Counted from the first letter of the stretch, positions 1-11,345 are shown. The stretch: 64,000 nucleotides of DNA from Strigamia acuminata (GCA_949358305.1 OX442321.1:4985605-5049604); one strand, 5' to 3'. The notes: generated from the sequence alone by a model not told the origin. Program-made: numbers and translations.

Positions 1-330
1 CTAATTTCATGCCTCTAATTCTTGAGAATTCTAATTTAGTGTCTTGCAGGGTCCAATTATTTTTCATGATAACTTTGGAAAAAATTGATCAATTTTCATG
101 AAATTTTGTTTATTTAATTCATTTTCTGTTCATTGTATTGGGAAAAATAAACATTTGGTTATATGTTGATTATTTTTTGTGTGATGTGATTTCAAACACA
201 ACCGTTGTTTTGACAGAGGTGTGTATTCTAATTTCATGTCTTTGAGTTGTACTGCAAAGTATCTATTATACGATAAATTCAAAACTTTTCAGAAATTAGT
301 TTTCTCTTACAGACTTCGTAAAAAAAACCA
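1..330. other. 5' flank of the first channel gene
   Basis: AT-rich non-coding DNA without a convincing gene. The last 90 bases (a TTTTCAG, then a TTTTCTCTTACA tract just before the ATG) resemble the DNA upstream of the channel locus at 23382, so this is probably its promoter or 5' UTR. No TATA box or other site could be assigned. Confidence 0.5.
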
Positions 331-2011
331 ATGAACCGACAACACTTTATCAAGCCTGGCCACGGCACAAAAAGTATACAATATAGAAACACCGTGATAG
401 TCATCTGCTTACAAATGCTCTTTGAGTCTACAGGTAACACAATCAAACGAAATGCAAAACCGAGAATATTTATTCACAGAGGAAGTCGTAATAAGAATAT
501 ACGCAAAGATGATCGAGCCACTATCCAGAGTGAAATCCTCGGCTACAAGTCGAAACGAGGCTTCGTATACAATCTCTTGCACTTTCTAGTCATTTTTCTC
601 AGCACTCTCACTTGCTCGTATCAAACGTGCGATCGAATCAGCTTATATCTATCCGCACCCATCGAAAGCAGAGTCAATTTAATACGGAATGAATTCGTCA
701 AGTTCCCATCTATAACTCTGTGTCCTACACCCGGAAATTACGCTGATTTGTACAAAATAGGGAAAGTAAAACACTCTAGTAATCCATGCTTTCCCACTGA
801 TTTAATAAATGACGACACCCTTAACATTTCTACCTTCTGGGATCTCATGTCATTAAATGAAACGTTGCGCAAGGTTTCCGAATGGACGGTAAGAAAGTTT
901 CATTCTGCTGCTAAACAATTGAATTGAAATTTCTACGTTTTCCCAGAAAACCGGTGTTAATGATGACAGAAACTCGTATTTTGTTAAAACCGGTGTTAAT
1001 GATGACAGAAACTCGTATTTTGTTAAAAGTGATACGAACACTGTGTTTGGCACGTGTTACACATTCTCCAGCAGTAAGTTTAACACTTGGAGAGACCGAA
1101 CTTTTTTGTACAATTAATTTTGAATCCGCTATTGTTTCTGTAGAAAATCGTATTCGTTTTAAAAAAGATGATTTTCAGTTAGTTTTCTCATTCAACAACT
1201 CTTTAAAGAATTGCATCTCTGCACTGGGATTTGTATGGGTATGAATACACCTAAATAACTAAATTCAATCGAGAAAATTTTAAAACGATGTATTACATTA
1301 AAACAGTACACGCTGCACCATGATGATGTTGACGTCAAATACAGCATAGCAAATGAATTTACACAATTCGGCCGTTCAGCAGAATCGTACGGTTTATCTG
1401 CAAAACGAGTTCGTTTCTATAAGACCAACTCATCAATTACAAATTAGGTTAACAATAATTTTTCGCTAAATAGTTCAAAAGTCTGAATCGAATATCAAAT
1501 CTTTGCGACACAATTCAAGTTGCGAGCCTGTGCAAAACCGACTGCTTAGAAAATTTTCTGAAAAATGTCACCGAGTGCCGGTAAGAAATAGCAAAATGTT
1601 TTTTTTCACGTGTCATTATCGTTGCAAATCAACAGATTTCCGATGGCTTCTGTTTCGGAACACCCATTGTGTGCAAACAGATCCATTCTAAAGAAGCAGA
1701 TCACCAAATTGTGGCAATTGGCCACGCACTTTGATTATTTTGAAAAATGCACTTGTCCTAAAATATGCGACGAAACTTTGTACACTGATCATTTGAAAAA
1801 GAACGACATCGATGAAAAATACTATTTATCCATCCGTTTTGATAATAATGTGATTGAAGAAATTGTGGAGAGTTACAGCTACTCTATGGTGTGCTTGATG
1901 TGTGACGTCGGTGGCAATTTGGGTCTCTTTTTAGGATTGAGCCTCCCTGCCTTATTCGACAATGCAGATTCAATCCTTACATTCTTCTTCACTTTCAAAC
2001 AATTAAAATAA
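331..2011 (+). CDS. DEG/ENaC (pickpocket-like) sodium channel subunit, 7 exons
   Basis: Amiloride-sensitive-type cation channel subunit, expected at the plasma membrane as part of a trimer. My exon model is 331-373, 434-888, 947-1073, 1144-1238, 1307-1408, 1474-1580 and 1636-2011. It sums to 1305 bases (434 aa), every intron is GT-AG, and all phases agree. TM1 lies in exon 2 (FVYNLLHFLVIFLSTLTCSY) followed by FPSITLCP, the usual post-TM1 motif. Exons 4-6 carry the cysteine-rich ectodomain (CDTIQV...CLENFLKNVTEC). Exon 7 carries TM2 with the GLFLGLS selectivity-filter motif, and the protein stops soon after it, so the cytoplasmic tail is minimal. The exon structure is matched exactly by the loci at 8771, 20377 and 23382, which supports the splice sites. 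Exon 3 contains a 13-residue duplication. It looks intact. The family call is firm; ligand and tissue are unknown. Confidence 0.88.
947..1024 (+). repeat. Exact 39-bp tandem duplication in a channel exon
   Basis: Two identical 39-bp copies (947-985 and 986-1024) encode KTGVNDDRNSYFV twice in the channel ectodomain. The copy number is a multiple of three, so the frame is kept. The paralogous exon at 24043 has a single version. Confidence 0.9.
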
Positions 2012-2429
2012 AGCTAAAATTCTAAAATATCATTAAATTCAGCACAAAACTTAATGACTAAATATTAGTATTATACAACTGCACTATTTAACTGGATCGA
2101 ATAAATAATTCTGCTATTAAAAGAATTAGAAATGTTTTAATCATGTCAAAGCATGTGTGCATTAAATGATTATCTCTTGCTGTATATTTCGTTTATTTAG
2201 AAAATAATAAAACTACTACGTCCTATTATCCTATTCTCATTATTCTATTTTGATTATCCAACCTAACTCAACTACATGACACGACCACAATTTATTTCTA
2301 CACATAATAGCAATACGAACTGGTTAAACGTATACAACAAAACGAATATCCCAATTCTCACATATATTCCTGCCCAGAACAGGTACACTAACCATAGAAA
2401 AATTAAAAAACACAATCAAGTCTCTGCTG
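2012..2429. other. 3' flank of channel gene
   Basis: AT-rich 3' region with no gene. The stretch with 'aaattcagcacaaaactt' and the following 150 bases recurs after the broken loci near 12.5 and 32.45 kb, so it marks the end of a duplicated channel-gene block. Confidence 0.5.
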
Positions 2430-2610
2430 CCAGAAGTAAAATTCCAGGCGTGAACTCAAAACGAGGCTTCACTTATACAATCTCTATGGAATTTATCAGT
2501 GACGGATTGACATTGCCGGCGAATGGGACGACCAAATGCCCAATTTATGAAATGGATCCCTTTCTTTACATAAATGCCTCGACCGATATTACTCGCGCTT
2601 GTTGAAATCA
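2430..2610 (+). pseudogene. Decayed DEG/ENaC exon 2 relic
   Basis: An open stretch reads KIPGVNSKRGFTYTI, clearly related to EILGYKSKRGFVYNLL at the start of TM1 in the intact channel gene. The downstream TM1 sequence has diverged and later exons are missing. A small ORF (2276-2605) covers it but I do not think it is a gene. Confidence 0.55.
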
Positions 2611-3840
2611 AGCAAATGTCAACTCAGTCGGGACCCAACCAAATCATAAATTAAAGACGGTTGTTGTAGCCAATAATCATGTGCTGTGATTTATAATTGT
2701 GAGTGTACGAATAATTTAAATAAAGCTCACCGGGACTTCAATTCCATATCGAGCTGCAACAAGTGTTAACTTTTCATTTTCAGTCCGATGTCTCACATCA
2801 CTCACACCGGCAGTTCAATCGTGGCAAATTGCGATCTAAAATGAACAACTGTTTTAGTTATTATGGCAATCTAGATAACGCACCTCTGAGTAAATACTAC
2901 AGAAGCCAACAAAGGCAAGTTGGAAACTGTTATTGCAAAAATACCTACCGAATACCGATCATCATCTACGAATAAACGATCTCCAAAAATATAGAATTAA
3001 AGAAGAAATACACTGTACAATCGAGTCAATGTTGTCAACAGTGAAATTCCGGGCGTAAACCCAAAACGAGGCATCGTTTATAATTTCTTCTGGATTCTAA
3101 AAAAAAATAAATAAATAAATATACGTATAAATATACCTACCGGTATATATTACTCCTCAATCCGTCCCGGTATTCCTCTCATTTCTTTCAGTGCTCTCGC
3201 TTGTTGTTATCAATAAAATGTGAAATCACTCGGAACCGAACTCGCAACTCAACTAACTCAAACATGGTTGGTCTAGAGAATAATCATTAGGTATGATGTA
3301 AAATTATGTTTGGAAAAGAACAATTTAATCAAAGCTTACCGGTACTGTAATCAGTCCATCCCGAGAAGAAACAAGTGTGAACTATTTATTTTCACCGACG
3401 CCGGCGGTTCAATTGCGCCAAATTACGATCTAAAATGAACAATAATTTTAGTTGCTACGGCAATCTGAATAACTCAGATGTGTGTAAATACGGCCGAAGA
3501 CAACGACACAAATAAGAAACTGTCAATTGCAAAAAAAAGTAAAACCTACCGAGTACCTATCATCATATTCTATGAATTTATCTCCAAAACACCAAGGCTA
3601 ATGGCTGCCATAATGTTCATCACCGTGCTTCTTTAAGTCGAGATCTGTGATTAGTCGAGTCTATTATGATGTCATATTTCTTGTCATTCAAACACTACAA
3701 GCGAAAACAATAGTGGATTTTTGATAAAAATTGAAGGGAAAAATAATGTGAATTACAGAATTTTAAGTATAAAGCGTTGGATGCATTGTTTTTGCACGAA
3801 ATACAATAATAAAAAAATGCTTTACGGTGTCGCCAATTTT
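2611..3840. other. Degenerate duplicated flank with channel-exon relics
   Basis: No functional gene. Around 3045-3110 a relic of the KRGFVYNFLW region is visible. The segment 3150-3600 (including a decayed TM1 coding piece, ATTTCTTTCAGTGCTCTC) recurs at about 10620-11060 and 26310-26720, each time upstream of a BTB gene. It is a marker of the repeated duplication unit rather than a coding region. Confidence 0.55.
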
Positions 3841-3850
3841 CAACATTTTC

Positions 3851-3900
3851 AACAGGCAGCGCTAACTAGCGGGAGAATTTAAAACCATTCCAGCTGATGC
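3851..3900 (+). promoter_or_regulatory. BTB-family promoter block (gene A)
   Basis: CAGGCAGCGCTAACTAGCGG is followed by a TTTAAAA box at 3878-3884 and then CCATTCCAGCTGATGCAAGA. The same arrangement precedes most BTB copies in this window at a similar distance from the 5' UTR intron, so it is the best core-promoter candidate. The transcription start is not directly visible. Confidence 0.6.
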
Positions 3901-4020
3901 AAGAACCCGAAAACAAAGCCAACAAGCTACCGATTAATTAACTCAAAGGTTTGTATTGCTGTGTTCGCATAATAAATACTTTAAGAATACTTTATTTTAA
4001 TTTTCCAGAAAAGAAAACAA

Positions 4021-4749
4021 ATGGCGCCCACAAAATTGACAGCGAAGATGGAAGAAATGCGAAAAAACCGATTGAGTACTGACGTAGTGATGAAATGCGG
4101 AGGAGGCGATGTCCACGCCCATCGATTCGTCTTAATGGCCGCTTCTCCGTACTTTGAGAAGATGTTCACCGTTGATATGTTAGAGAAAAACACAGGTTGC
4201 GTTGAATATCCAAGAAATTCCAGAAAAGTGATCGATATGATCGTAAAATATCTCTACGTCGCTCACATCCCAAATTTGGAGACCGATTGCGACTCCTTAC
4301 GAGAGTTGATTGCAACTAGTCGGATGATGGATCTAGAAGATTTGGTTGTCAAGTGCTGGAAACTGAGTTGCCGAAAAGTAAATTTTGAAACATTTGTCGA
4401 ATTGTGGGCTGTCGGAACTGATTTTGAATTGGAAAAACAAGGTTTGATCTCGAGTTTCGTCCAGGAAAACACTAAAAAGATTTGCCACTTCGCAGATCTT
4501 AGAAATTTAACAGAAAGTCAGATGATTAAACTGATCGAGTGTGTTGACCGAAAAGAATTTTGTTACGACTGCATTCAACTTATCTTTATGTGGAAATCGA
4601 GCGGCGTTGAAGAAGTTGCCGTTAAGTTACTTGAGAAATTTAACCTGCAACATTTAGATGATTGGGATTTGCATTTTCTGCTAATAGATAATTGCAGCAA
4701 GCAGACCGATACTATTGGAAACATTCTGACTCAAGAAGCGTTGGAATAA
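4021..4749 (+). CDS. BTB-domain protein A (C-terminally shortened)
   Basis: A 242-aa BTB (POZ) protein. BTB residues about 10-115 include the family signature VHAHRFVLMAASPYFEKMF; a BACK-like helical region follows (LWAVGTDFELEKQG...). No MATH or Kelch domain is present. A 5' UTR intron lies at 3949-4008 and the ATG comes 12 bases after its acceptor, as in the paralogues. Compared with the 290-aa copies, about 50 C-terminal codons are missing: the sequence jumps in frame from ILTQEA to the terminal LE-stop, and the 3' UTR matches that of gene E. So an internal in-frame deletion made a shorter but open protein. By family, a Cullin-3 ubiquitin-ligase adaptor is likely; substrate unknown. Confidence 0.85.
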   Translation: MAPTKLTAKMEEMRKNRLSTDVVMKCGGGDVHAHRFVLMAASPYFEKMFTVDMLEKNTGCVEYPRNSRKVIDMIVKYLYVAHIPNLETDCDSLRELIATSRMMDLEDLVVKCWKLSCRKVNFETFVELWAVGTDFELEKQGLISSFVQENTKKICHFADLRNLTESQMIKLIECVDRKEFCYDCIQLIFMWKSSGVEEVAVKLLEKFNLQHLDDWDLHFLLIDNCSKQTDTIGNILTQEALE

Positions 4750-4989
4750 CGCAACATTTATCCCATCAAATTCATGGATAACTAAATTAAGAATTCTTTT
4801 TTGGTTTAGAAAATATTGTAAGCCAGAAAAAATGTACCCATCTTTTTTTTATTTATTTTGAAAATTGCTGCTTGTATTTCGTTTGTTCGGATTAAAATGT
4901 TAATGTATTCATTTAATTTCCCATACGATGGACCTTGCCACAATTAATTTCTTCAAGTGATAAAAAAAACACATTGCGCATTTGGCGTC

Positions 4990-5170
4990 AAAATTAACTT
5001 GAAATGGAAAACTACATCGCGTAAACAAAAATGATCCATCTTGAAAGTTGAGGTCGTTTGATTTATATCCTAAAGAAAAGAAGACCGTAATATTATTGGA
5101 AGCTTTTGATATAAAATGTTTAGATAACCGTTTAAAAACCATCAGAATCATGAGAAAATACATTAAAAAA
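4990..5170 (+). pseudogene. Relic of a gene-I-type BTB 3' half
   Basis: The sequence around LLEAFDIKCLDN aligns with LLEDFDMKCLDN of the divergent BTB gene at 37600-38607, and the preceding DNA (tgaaatggaaaact...gatccat) matches the same gene. Frameshifts break it. Equivalent relics follow genes C (about 12270) and E (about 28300), so an I-type gene was once part of the repeated block. Confidence 0.6.
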
Positions 5171-5289
5171 AAAAAAAGTCCAAATAATCTTTTATTCCAT
5201 TTCCCCCACCTATCAGCTACAACGACCAAAATGTTCACACATTAAAATACTTTCTAAATTATTAAAATTCTTAAATTACTTAAATTACT

Positions 5290-5390
5290 CAATCGACCAT
5301 CAAAATTTTGCGACGCCATTCAAATTGTAAGCCGGCGCAAAACCAACTGCTTTGAGACTTTTCTGAAAAACATGTCCTAAATTATGCCAT
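5290..5390 (+). pseudogene. DEG/ENaC exon 6 relic
   Basis: The stretch reads TTTTGCGACGCCATTCAAAT and on, matching the CDTIQV...CLENFLKN exon of the channel gene at 1474-1580. It ends in a stop and lacks the rest of the gene. A longer relic of the same kind is at 32095-32420. Confidence 0.55.
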
Positions 5391-5509
5391 AAAATATCGT
5401 ACACTAAGCATTTAAAGAGGACCAAGGGAGTGCTGCCTATACTGCGCGGGTGCACAATGAAAGGAAATACCAATGCGGAATGTATAATTACAAATGAATT
5501 CAGTTTATA

Positions 5510-5800
5510 CAAATTATTTTGGTGTAGATACAAATTATTTTGGTGTAGATACAAATTATTTTGGTGTAAATACAAATTATTTTGATGTAAATACAAATTA
5601 TTTCGGTGTAAATAAATTATTTTGGTGTAAATACAAATTATTTGGGTGTAAATAAATTATTTCGGTGTAAATAAAAATTAAGTCGGTGTAAATACAAATT
5701 ATTTCGGTGTAAATAAATTATTTTGGTGTAAATACAAATTATTTTGGTGTAAATAAATTATTTCGGTGTAAATACAAATTATTTCGGTGTAAATAAATGC
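5510..5800. repeat. 21-bp satellite, diverged array
   Basis: About 14 degenerate copies of a 21-bp unit (TACAAATTATTTYGGYGTAAA, some copies shortened). The homologous array at 33624-34075 is nearly perfect. Both lie just upstream of a BTB promoter (genes B and H), in paralogous flanks. Confidence 0.85.
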
Positions 5801-6210
5801 TTTTTTGTGAAAAAATATTTTCTCTGCATAAAATTCCTCTTACATAAAAGGAATCTCTAAAACGTGATCAAAAGCTATGTACCCACACATCGGATCAAAC
5901 AGTCCAAAATTCAACTTTGGCGCCCAAAATTTATGGAGCGATGTGATGGCCAACTGAGAAGAGCCATGATTGGATGCGCCTGTGTTCCGGATGCAGAACC
6001 AATAAAAGTCCTTCTGTGTCGAGTTTTACGTGACGTTATACTTGTACATCTAATAGCACAAGCATAAACAATCATGGGTTTTGATAAAAATTGAAAGAAA
6101 AAAATAATCGATGTTTGCTGAACAGAGTAAAATAATAAAAATTGCTTCCCGGTACTAAGTGCGTGAATCCAATCCAAGGTGCAACATAACGCGAGACCGA
6201 GACATGGCGG
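5801..6210. other. Distal upstream region of BTB gene B
   Basis: No gene. The whole stretch (from the TTCGTGGAAAAATATT-like end of the satellite through 'aaacaatcatgggttttgat') has a close copy at 34080-34510 upstream of gene H, and pieces at 28690-28800 and 38740-38850. It is part of the duplicated promoter region. Confidence 0.55.
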
Positions 6211-6217
6211 CAGCAGG

Positions 6218-6270
6218 CGGCGCCATCTAGCGGCAGCAGGCGGCGCCATCTAGCGGAAACGTTTAAAACC
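6218..6270 (+). promoter_or_regulatory. BTB gene B promoter with doubled GGCGCCATCTAGCGG motif
   Basis: GCGCCATCTAGCGG occurs twice, 23 bp apart (6220-6233 and 6243-6256), then TTTAAAA at 6262-6268. Read on the other strand the motif is CCGCTAGATGGCGC, which fits the published CTCF consensus CCASYAGRKGGCRS at 13 of 14 positions. Whether CTCF binds is unknown; the block is conserved with the promoter. Confidence 0.55.
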
Positions 6271-6430
6271 TCTGGATAAGGCTACACGCGCGCTACACGT
6301 AAACCAACTTGTAAAACTACAAACTACTGTTCGAGTCGGCTAATTTTCAACGGTTTGTATAGCTGTGCATATTCAATTTAACGTTTACAGTAATACTTTT
6401 ATGTGGTCTTTTACAGAAAATATTGTACAA

Positions 6431-7321
6431 ATGGCTGAACGCCACTTGCAGTTGGCAGTTAGGATGGAAGAATTACGTCAAAACCAATCGTGTACGAATG
6501 TCGTAATGGAGTGCGAAGGAGGCTTTGTCCACGCTCATCGCTGCATTTTAATAGCCGCTTCTCCATATTTTGACAAGATGTTCACCGTTGATATGTCGGA
6601 GAAAAATACAGGCCGCGTTCAATTTCCAGGAATTTCAAGCAAGGTGATCGACATGATCGTCAAGTATCTCTACGTCGCTCACATCCCAAATTTGGAGACC
6701 GATTGCGACTCCTTACGAGAGTTGATCGCGACTAGTCGGATGATGGATCTGGAAGATTTGGTTGTCAAGTGCTGGGTTTTGAGTAGCCGAGAAGTAGATG
6801 TTGACACATTTGCAGAATTGTGGGCTGTCGGAACGGATTTTGAATTGGAAAAACAAGGTGTGATCTCAATTTTCGTCCAGGAAAACATTGAAGACATTTC
6901 CACGATCGCAAATCTTGAAAATTTAACCGAAAGTCAGATGATTAAACTGATCGATTGTGTTGAGACGGTTGACCAAGAACAATTTCACTACGCATTCATT
7001 CAATGTATCTTCAAATGGAAATCGAGCGGCAGCGAAGAAGTTGCCGTTAAGTTACTTGAGAAAGTTAACCTGCAACATGTAGATGATGGGTCCTTGGATT
7101 ATCTGTTAAAAAGTAATTGCAGCAAGAAGACCGATACTATTGAAAATATTCTGACTCAAGAAGCTGTGGTACGTTTTAGAAAATTGTCCGAACAAAACAG
7201 AAGTTATCGTAAAGAGTTGATTACAAATTGTAATACGAAGTGCCAATACGGCCCGCCTTCATGTCGTGCAATGACAGCCTTGAAAGATCTTCAAGCTAAG
7301 CACTTAAAATTCTTTGCATAA
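6431..7321 (+). CDS. BTB-domain protein B, intact
   Basis: A 296-aa BTB plus BACK-like protein. The start MAERHLQLAVRMEELRQNQ lies just after the acceptor of the 5' UTR intron (6353-6416); the open frame continues upstream to 6365 but only through intron sequence. BTB residues about 15-120 include VHAHRCILIAASPYFDKMF; the helical tail contains LWAVGTDFELEKQG and IFKWKSSGSEEVAVKLLEKV. The C-terminal 60 residues differ most between copies. Genes D and H are its closest relatives. Probable Cullin-3 adaptor from family knowledge; no substrate-binding domain is recognisable. Confidence 0.88.
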   Translation: MAERHLQLAVRMEELRQNQSCTNVVMECEGGFVHAHRCILIAASPYFDKMFTVDMSEKNTGRVQFPGISSKVIDMIVKYLYVAHIPNLETDCDSLRELIATSRMMDLEDLVVKCWVLSSREVDVDTFAELWAVGTDFELEKQGVISIFVQENIEDISTIANLENLTESQMIKLIDCVETVDQEQFHYAFIQCIFKWKSSGSEEVAVKLLEKVNLQHVDDGSLDYLLKSNCSKKTDTIENILTQEAVVRFRKLSEQNRSYRKELITNCNTKCQYGPPSCRAMTALKDLQAKHLKFFA

Positions 7322-8392
7322 CTGTACAACTATTTGCAGAACATTCATTCTAATTATAATTAAACAGAGATTTTTTTGTTTAAAAACTAATGGAGCAAGA
7401 AATAATTATGTAAACATTTTTTTTTAAAAAAATAATTTTTGTTTCTCGTTAATGATTAATTGATTGTTGCTTGTATTTCAATTGTTTGTACTAAAATTAG
7501 CCAAGTTACTGCTGGACAATCTAAAATTTATAGTTTTTTGATTATGAAAATCTGAATGCTTTGTTGGCCAATCATCTCGCAAGGTTTAATTAAATTCATT
7601 TTCTAAATACAATTTACTTTTTTGTCAAATGTTTTGCTTCCATTTTATACAGTCACCTTCAGTAGTCCATGGAAGTCCATGAAACTTTTATTTGTAATCT
7701 ACATCTTGTTTTCAAACTTGCTGTGGATTAGTTACACTTCTGTTTTAACTTATTTCCTCGCAACACCAAAATTCCAAATCTCCTAGTTTATTCAATAGTT
7801 ACTTTATTGTTTTGCATGACAATGGCAATGACAATGGCAGCTATTTATTGCGAGTAGAATTTTTAACATTTAAAAATAAGCAGAAAAAAGTTAAGGTGTT
7901 TTTATGAAAAATAAAAAAAATAAAAATTTGAAAAAGCCCAGAAGATTGATTGAAACATAGGAGAGGCAGCCATAAATTGGTATCGACCCATTAAACAAAC
8001 ACTTCCTTCAGAACTTGCAACTGGGTAAACACCATTAATATTCACAAAGTACCGGCTATTAAAATATTGATAAATCAATCATCGGTTGTTTTTCTACCGA
8101 GCAACTACACGAAACACTCAGCTGCATTTCATCAAGTAAGTTATAATGAATTTTCTTCTCGTTTTTTTGTCTAATATGAAGTAAGTGTAATAACTATATT
8201 CCCCACACCGTACGTAATCAGATTGTGTGGGAAATAAGGTAGATGTTATTTCCCCACACTTCCTTGAAAACTTTCAACTGACTGTGAGTACAGCCCATTA
8301 AAACACACGATAAATTATTCCTGACATGTGTACATGGGCGACACAAACACGTACGTGTGGACTCAACAGACATTGCCATACGCAACAAATAA
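7322..8392. other. Intergenic, BTB B to channel gene
   Basis: No gene found. Most of it is paralogous to 19715-20210 downstream of pseudogene D (same 'aaattagccaagttact' and 'acatgtgtacatgggcga' stretches), which shows that gene B and the next channel gene were duplicated together. Confidence 0.6.
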
Positions 8393-8394
8393 TA

Positions 8395-8581
8395 CAGTGT
8401 AAGCTCCGTAGACCGGACATAGGACTGGTCCCAGAAAGTTGTCCGGACTAAAAAGCTGTCCGGATGGGAGAGGGGATTTAGTATTGCTGGGAACAGGTTG
8501 GGACCAAATCAGGACCTCCAAAATGTCCGGTCCTCACAGCTGTCCGGACGGTGCTATGTCCGGTTTACAGAGCTTTCACTG
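8395..8581. mobile_element. Tigger/pogo-type MITE, 187 bp
   Basis: Terminal inverted repeats of about 27 bp begin CAGTGTAAGCTCCGTAGACC on the left and CAGTGAAAGCTCTGTAAACC on the right (reverse strand). They are flanked by a TA duplication (8393-8394, 8582-8583). The paralogous block near 20213 lacks the element (aataacagtttaaac), an almost clean empty site. The repeated GTCCGGAC inside fits the pogo/Tigger group. No coding capacity. Confidence 0.8.
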
Positions 8582-8770
8582 TAGTTTAAACACACGTGTA
8601 CCAATTTTGTCCTCTCAGCAACAGCAAGATACCACAGAGATATTTCATTAACCACACGAATTTCAGCAGGCAAAAAGGTACAGTACGTTAACACCAATAG
8701 AAATGTGTACTCAATCTAACATATTTTTAACTCAGTATTGGCTTTCAAAACCCCGAATCATCCCAGCAAA

Positions 8771-10268
8771 ATGGCCTTCGTGTGTGATGGTGAAGAGGCG
8801 ACTTTTTCGGCATCAATTGCACATCTTAAACGTGTTCTCAACTCAGGAAAAGGCTTCGTATTTAATTTCTTGTGGTTTCTAGTCATTTCTCTCAGCGCTC
8901 TCACTTGTGCGTATCAAACTTACGATCGATTCAGCTTGTTTCTATCGCGGCCAATTGAAACCCGAGTCAATGTAGTTCGAAATACCTCCGTTAAGTTTCC
9001 ATCCGTAACTCTGTGTCCTGTACCGGGCGACTACGAAAGTTTGGTTGGCATGAGACAAAATAAATCAATAAAAAAAAGATATTCGAATTATTGTAATGTA
9101 GAAGTATTTGATTTACTCGACGATAAGCTTAATGTTTCAACATTATGGAACCTCATGAGCTTGAATGGAACATTAGAAAAATATAAAATTAAATCTGTAA
9201 ATGCATCTAAACGATTATTACTGCCATTTTTCAAACTCCAATAAAATTGCTTTTCAGAGATTGTCAGCAATATTTAAAACAAAATCATTTGATTTGTCAT
9301 CAATTACCGATGAAACCGTCACGAAAACAGTGCTTGGCAATTGCTTCACGTATTCCTTCAGTAAGATCAGTTTGAATTAGTTTTCCTTATCGCTGTTGTT
9401 AATATTTTTCAGAAAAGCTTGTTCCTTTTCGAAAGGATGATTTCGTCATTGCGTTTGTATTTAATACCGTAATACCACTTTGCTCAGGTTACAGTACACT
9501 AGTAAAAACCGATATTAAATTTCAATTCTGCTCGAGATTAAAATGTTGTTTTTTGTATTGACAAGTTTTTAGTGCACAATGATGATGACATTATTACTTA
9601 CAAAATAATCGCTGGATGTAGACCATACGCGAATTCCGGCATTGTTGAATTTGGCTTGTCTGTTAAACAAGTTGAGTTTTTTACATTTTCCATTGAAAAT
9701 TAATCTTCTACTATAACAATTTGTTTACAGTTTAAGAAATTGAATAGAACCGAACAACCCTGCGATACAAATAAAGTTGTCAACGAGTGTGAATTAAACT
9801 GTATTGAAAAGTCTTTGAAAAACATCAGCCATTGCAGGTACGACACTTTAAGTAAACCATTTATGCACTCATCTTTTATTACTTTGTAATATTATTATTC
9901 AAAGGTTGCCATTTACGTCATTTTCCGAACTGCCTCTGTGTGCTGACAAAAACAATGCAGGTGCTACTTGCGACAACGCATTGAAGCTGGCCTTAAGTTT
10001 TGATTATTTCTTAAAATGCAAATGTCCTAAAAATTGCAATGAAGTTGTATACACTGATCAACTGAAAAAGTTCGAAAAGGGTAACGATTTCATCTTAAGC
10101 TTCTTCTTTGACAATGATGTGATTGAAGAAATTGAAGAATATTATAGTTACACATTGGTACCTTTTGTGTGTGACGTTGGTGGAAATTTGGGGCTCTTTT
10201 TAGGGTTAAGCATCCCCGCTATATTTCAACTGGTTGAGTCAATCTTCGTTTATTTTTTAAAAAAGTGA
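8771..10268 (+). CDS. DEG/ENaC (pickpocket-like) channel subunit, 6 exons
   Basis: Exons 8771-9196, 9258-9360, 9413-9501, 9566-9670, 9731-9837 and 9905-10268 sum to 1194 bases (397 aa) with consistent phases. TM1 is FNFLWFLVISLSALTCAYQT, followed by FPSVTLCP; the ectodomain contains LVHNDDDIITYK and the CDTNKVVNECELNCIEKSLKNISHC exon; TM2 has CDVGGNLGLFLGLSIPAIF. It ends directly after TM2 (FLKK). I chose the ATG at 8771; the frame is open upstream to an acceptor-like CAG at about 8735, so an upstream first exon (as in the gene at 331) is possible. Closest relative: the locus at 20377. Looks functional. Confidence 0.85.
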
Positions 10269-11300
10269 TGTTTTCTTTGAAAATTCTGCACACAATTTCA
10301 CTCTTGATATATATTAAGCAAAAAATTACTACAAATACACGTTTAACTAATAACTCAACTTATCATTTTAAAATTAGCATTTCTATTACTGTGTTGATGT
10401 TGTAGTGTACATTGTTTCAAGTGGAGTACTGATGTTGTTCATTGTTCCAACTAGTGTATTGCTATTGTAAATTCTTTGTATTGATGCTTTATATTGTTTC
10501 TGTTAGTGTTTTAAATCGGTTTTATTTCTGGTCTATTGTAATTATAGATTAGACCTACTATTAAATTTTAACATTTAAAACGCAAACAAATTTAGCAAGG
10601 TCAACTATAAAAAATACTTCTATTACTCCTCAATCCGTCCCGGTATTCCTCCCATTTCTTTCAGTGCTCTCGCTTGTTGTTATCAATAAAATGTGAAATC
10701 ACTCGGAACCGAACTCGGAACTCAACCAACTCAAACATGGTTGGTCTAGAGAATAATCATTAGGTATGACGTATAATTATGTTTGGAAAAGAACAATTTA
10801 ATCAAAGCTTACCGGTACTGTAATCAGTCCATCCCGAGCAGGAACAAGTGTGAACTCTTTATTTTCACCGACGCCGGCGGTTCAATTGCGCCAAATTACG
10901 ATCTAAAATGAACAATAATTTTAGTTGCTAACTCAGATGTGTGTAAATACGGCCGAAGACCACGACACAAATAAGAAACTGTCAATTGCAAAAAAAGTAA
11001 AGCCTACCGAGTGCCGATCATCATATTCGATGAATTTATCTCCAAAACACCGAGACTAATGGCTGCCGTAATGTTCATAACCGTGCATCTTTAAGTCGAG
11101 ATCTGTGATTGGTCGAGTCTATTGTGGTGTCATATTTCTCATCAATCAAACACTACAAGCGACAACAATAGTGGATTTTTTATATTAAAGGGAAAAATAA
11201 TGTGAATCACACAATTTTAAGTATGAAGCATTGGATGCATTGTTTTTGCTCGAAATACATTAATAAAAAAAATGCTTTACGGTAGCGCCAATTTTCAACA
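10269..11300. other. Intergenic with duplicated-block marker
   Basis: The first 330 bases match the 3' flanks of the channel loci ending at 21945 and 25753. From about 10620 to 11060 it repeats the 3150-3600 segment, including a decayed TM1 coding scrap. No intact gene or RNA gene seen. Confidence 0.55.
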
Positions 11301-11307
11301 TTTTCAA

Positions 11308-11345
11308 CAGGCAGCGCTAACTAGCGGGAGAATTTAAAACCATTC
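11308..11345 (+). promoter_or_regulatory. BTB-family promoter block (gene C)
   Basis: CAGGCAGCGCTAACTAGCGG with TTTAAAA at 11333-11339, nearly identical to the promoter of gene A. The usual 5' UTR intron (donor in AAAGGTTTGTATTGCTG near 11398, acceptor TTTTTCCAG near 11459) follows. Confidence 0.6.
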
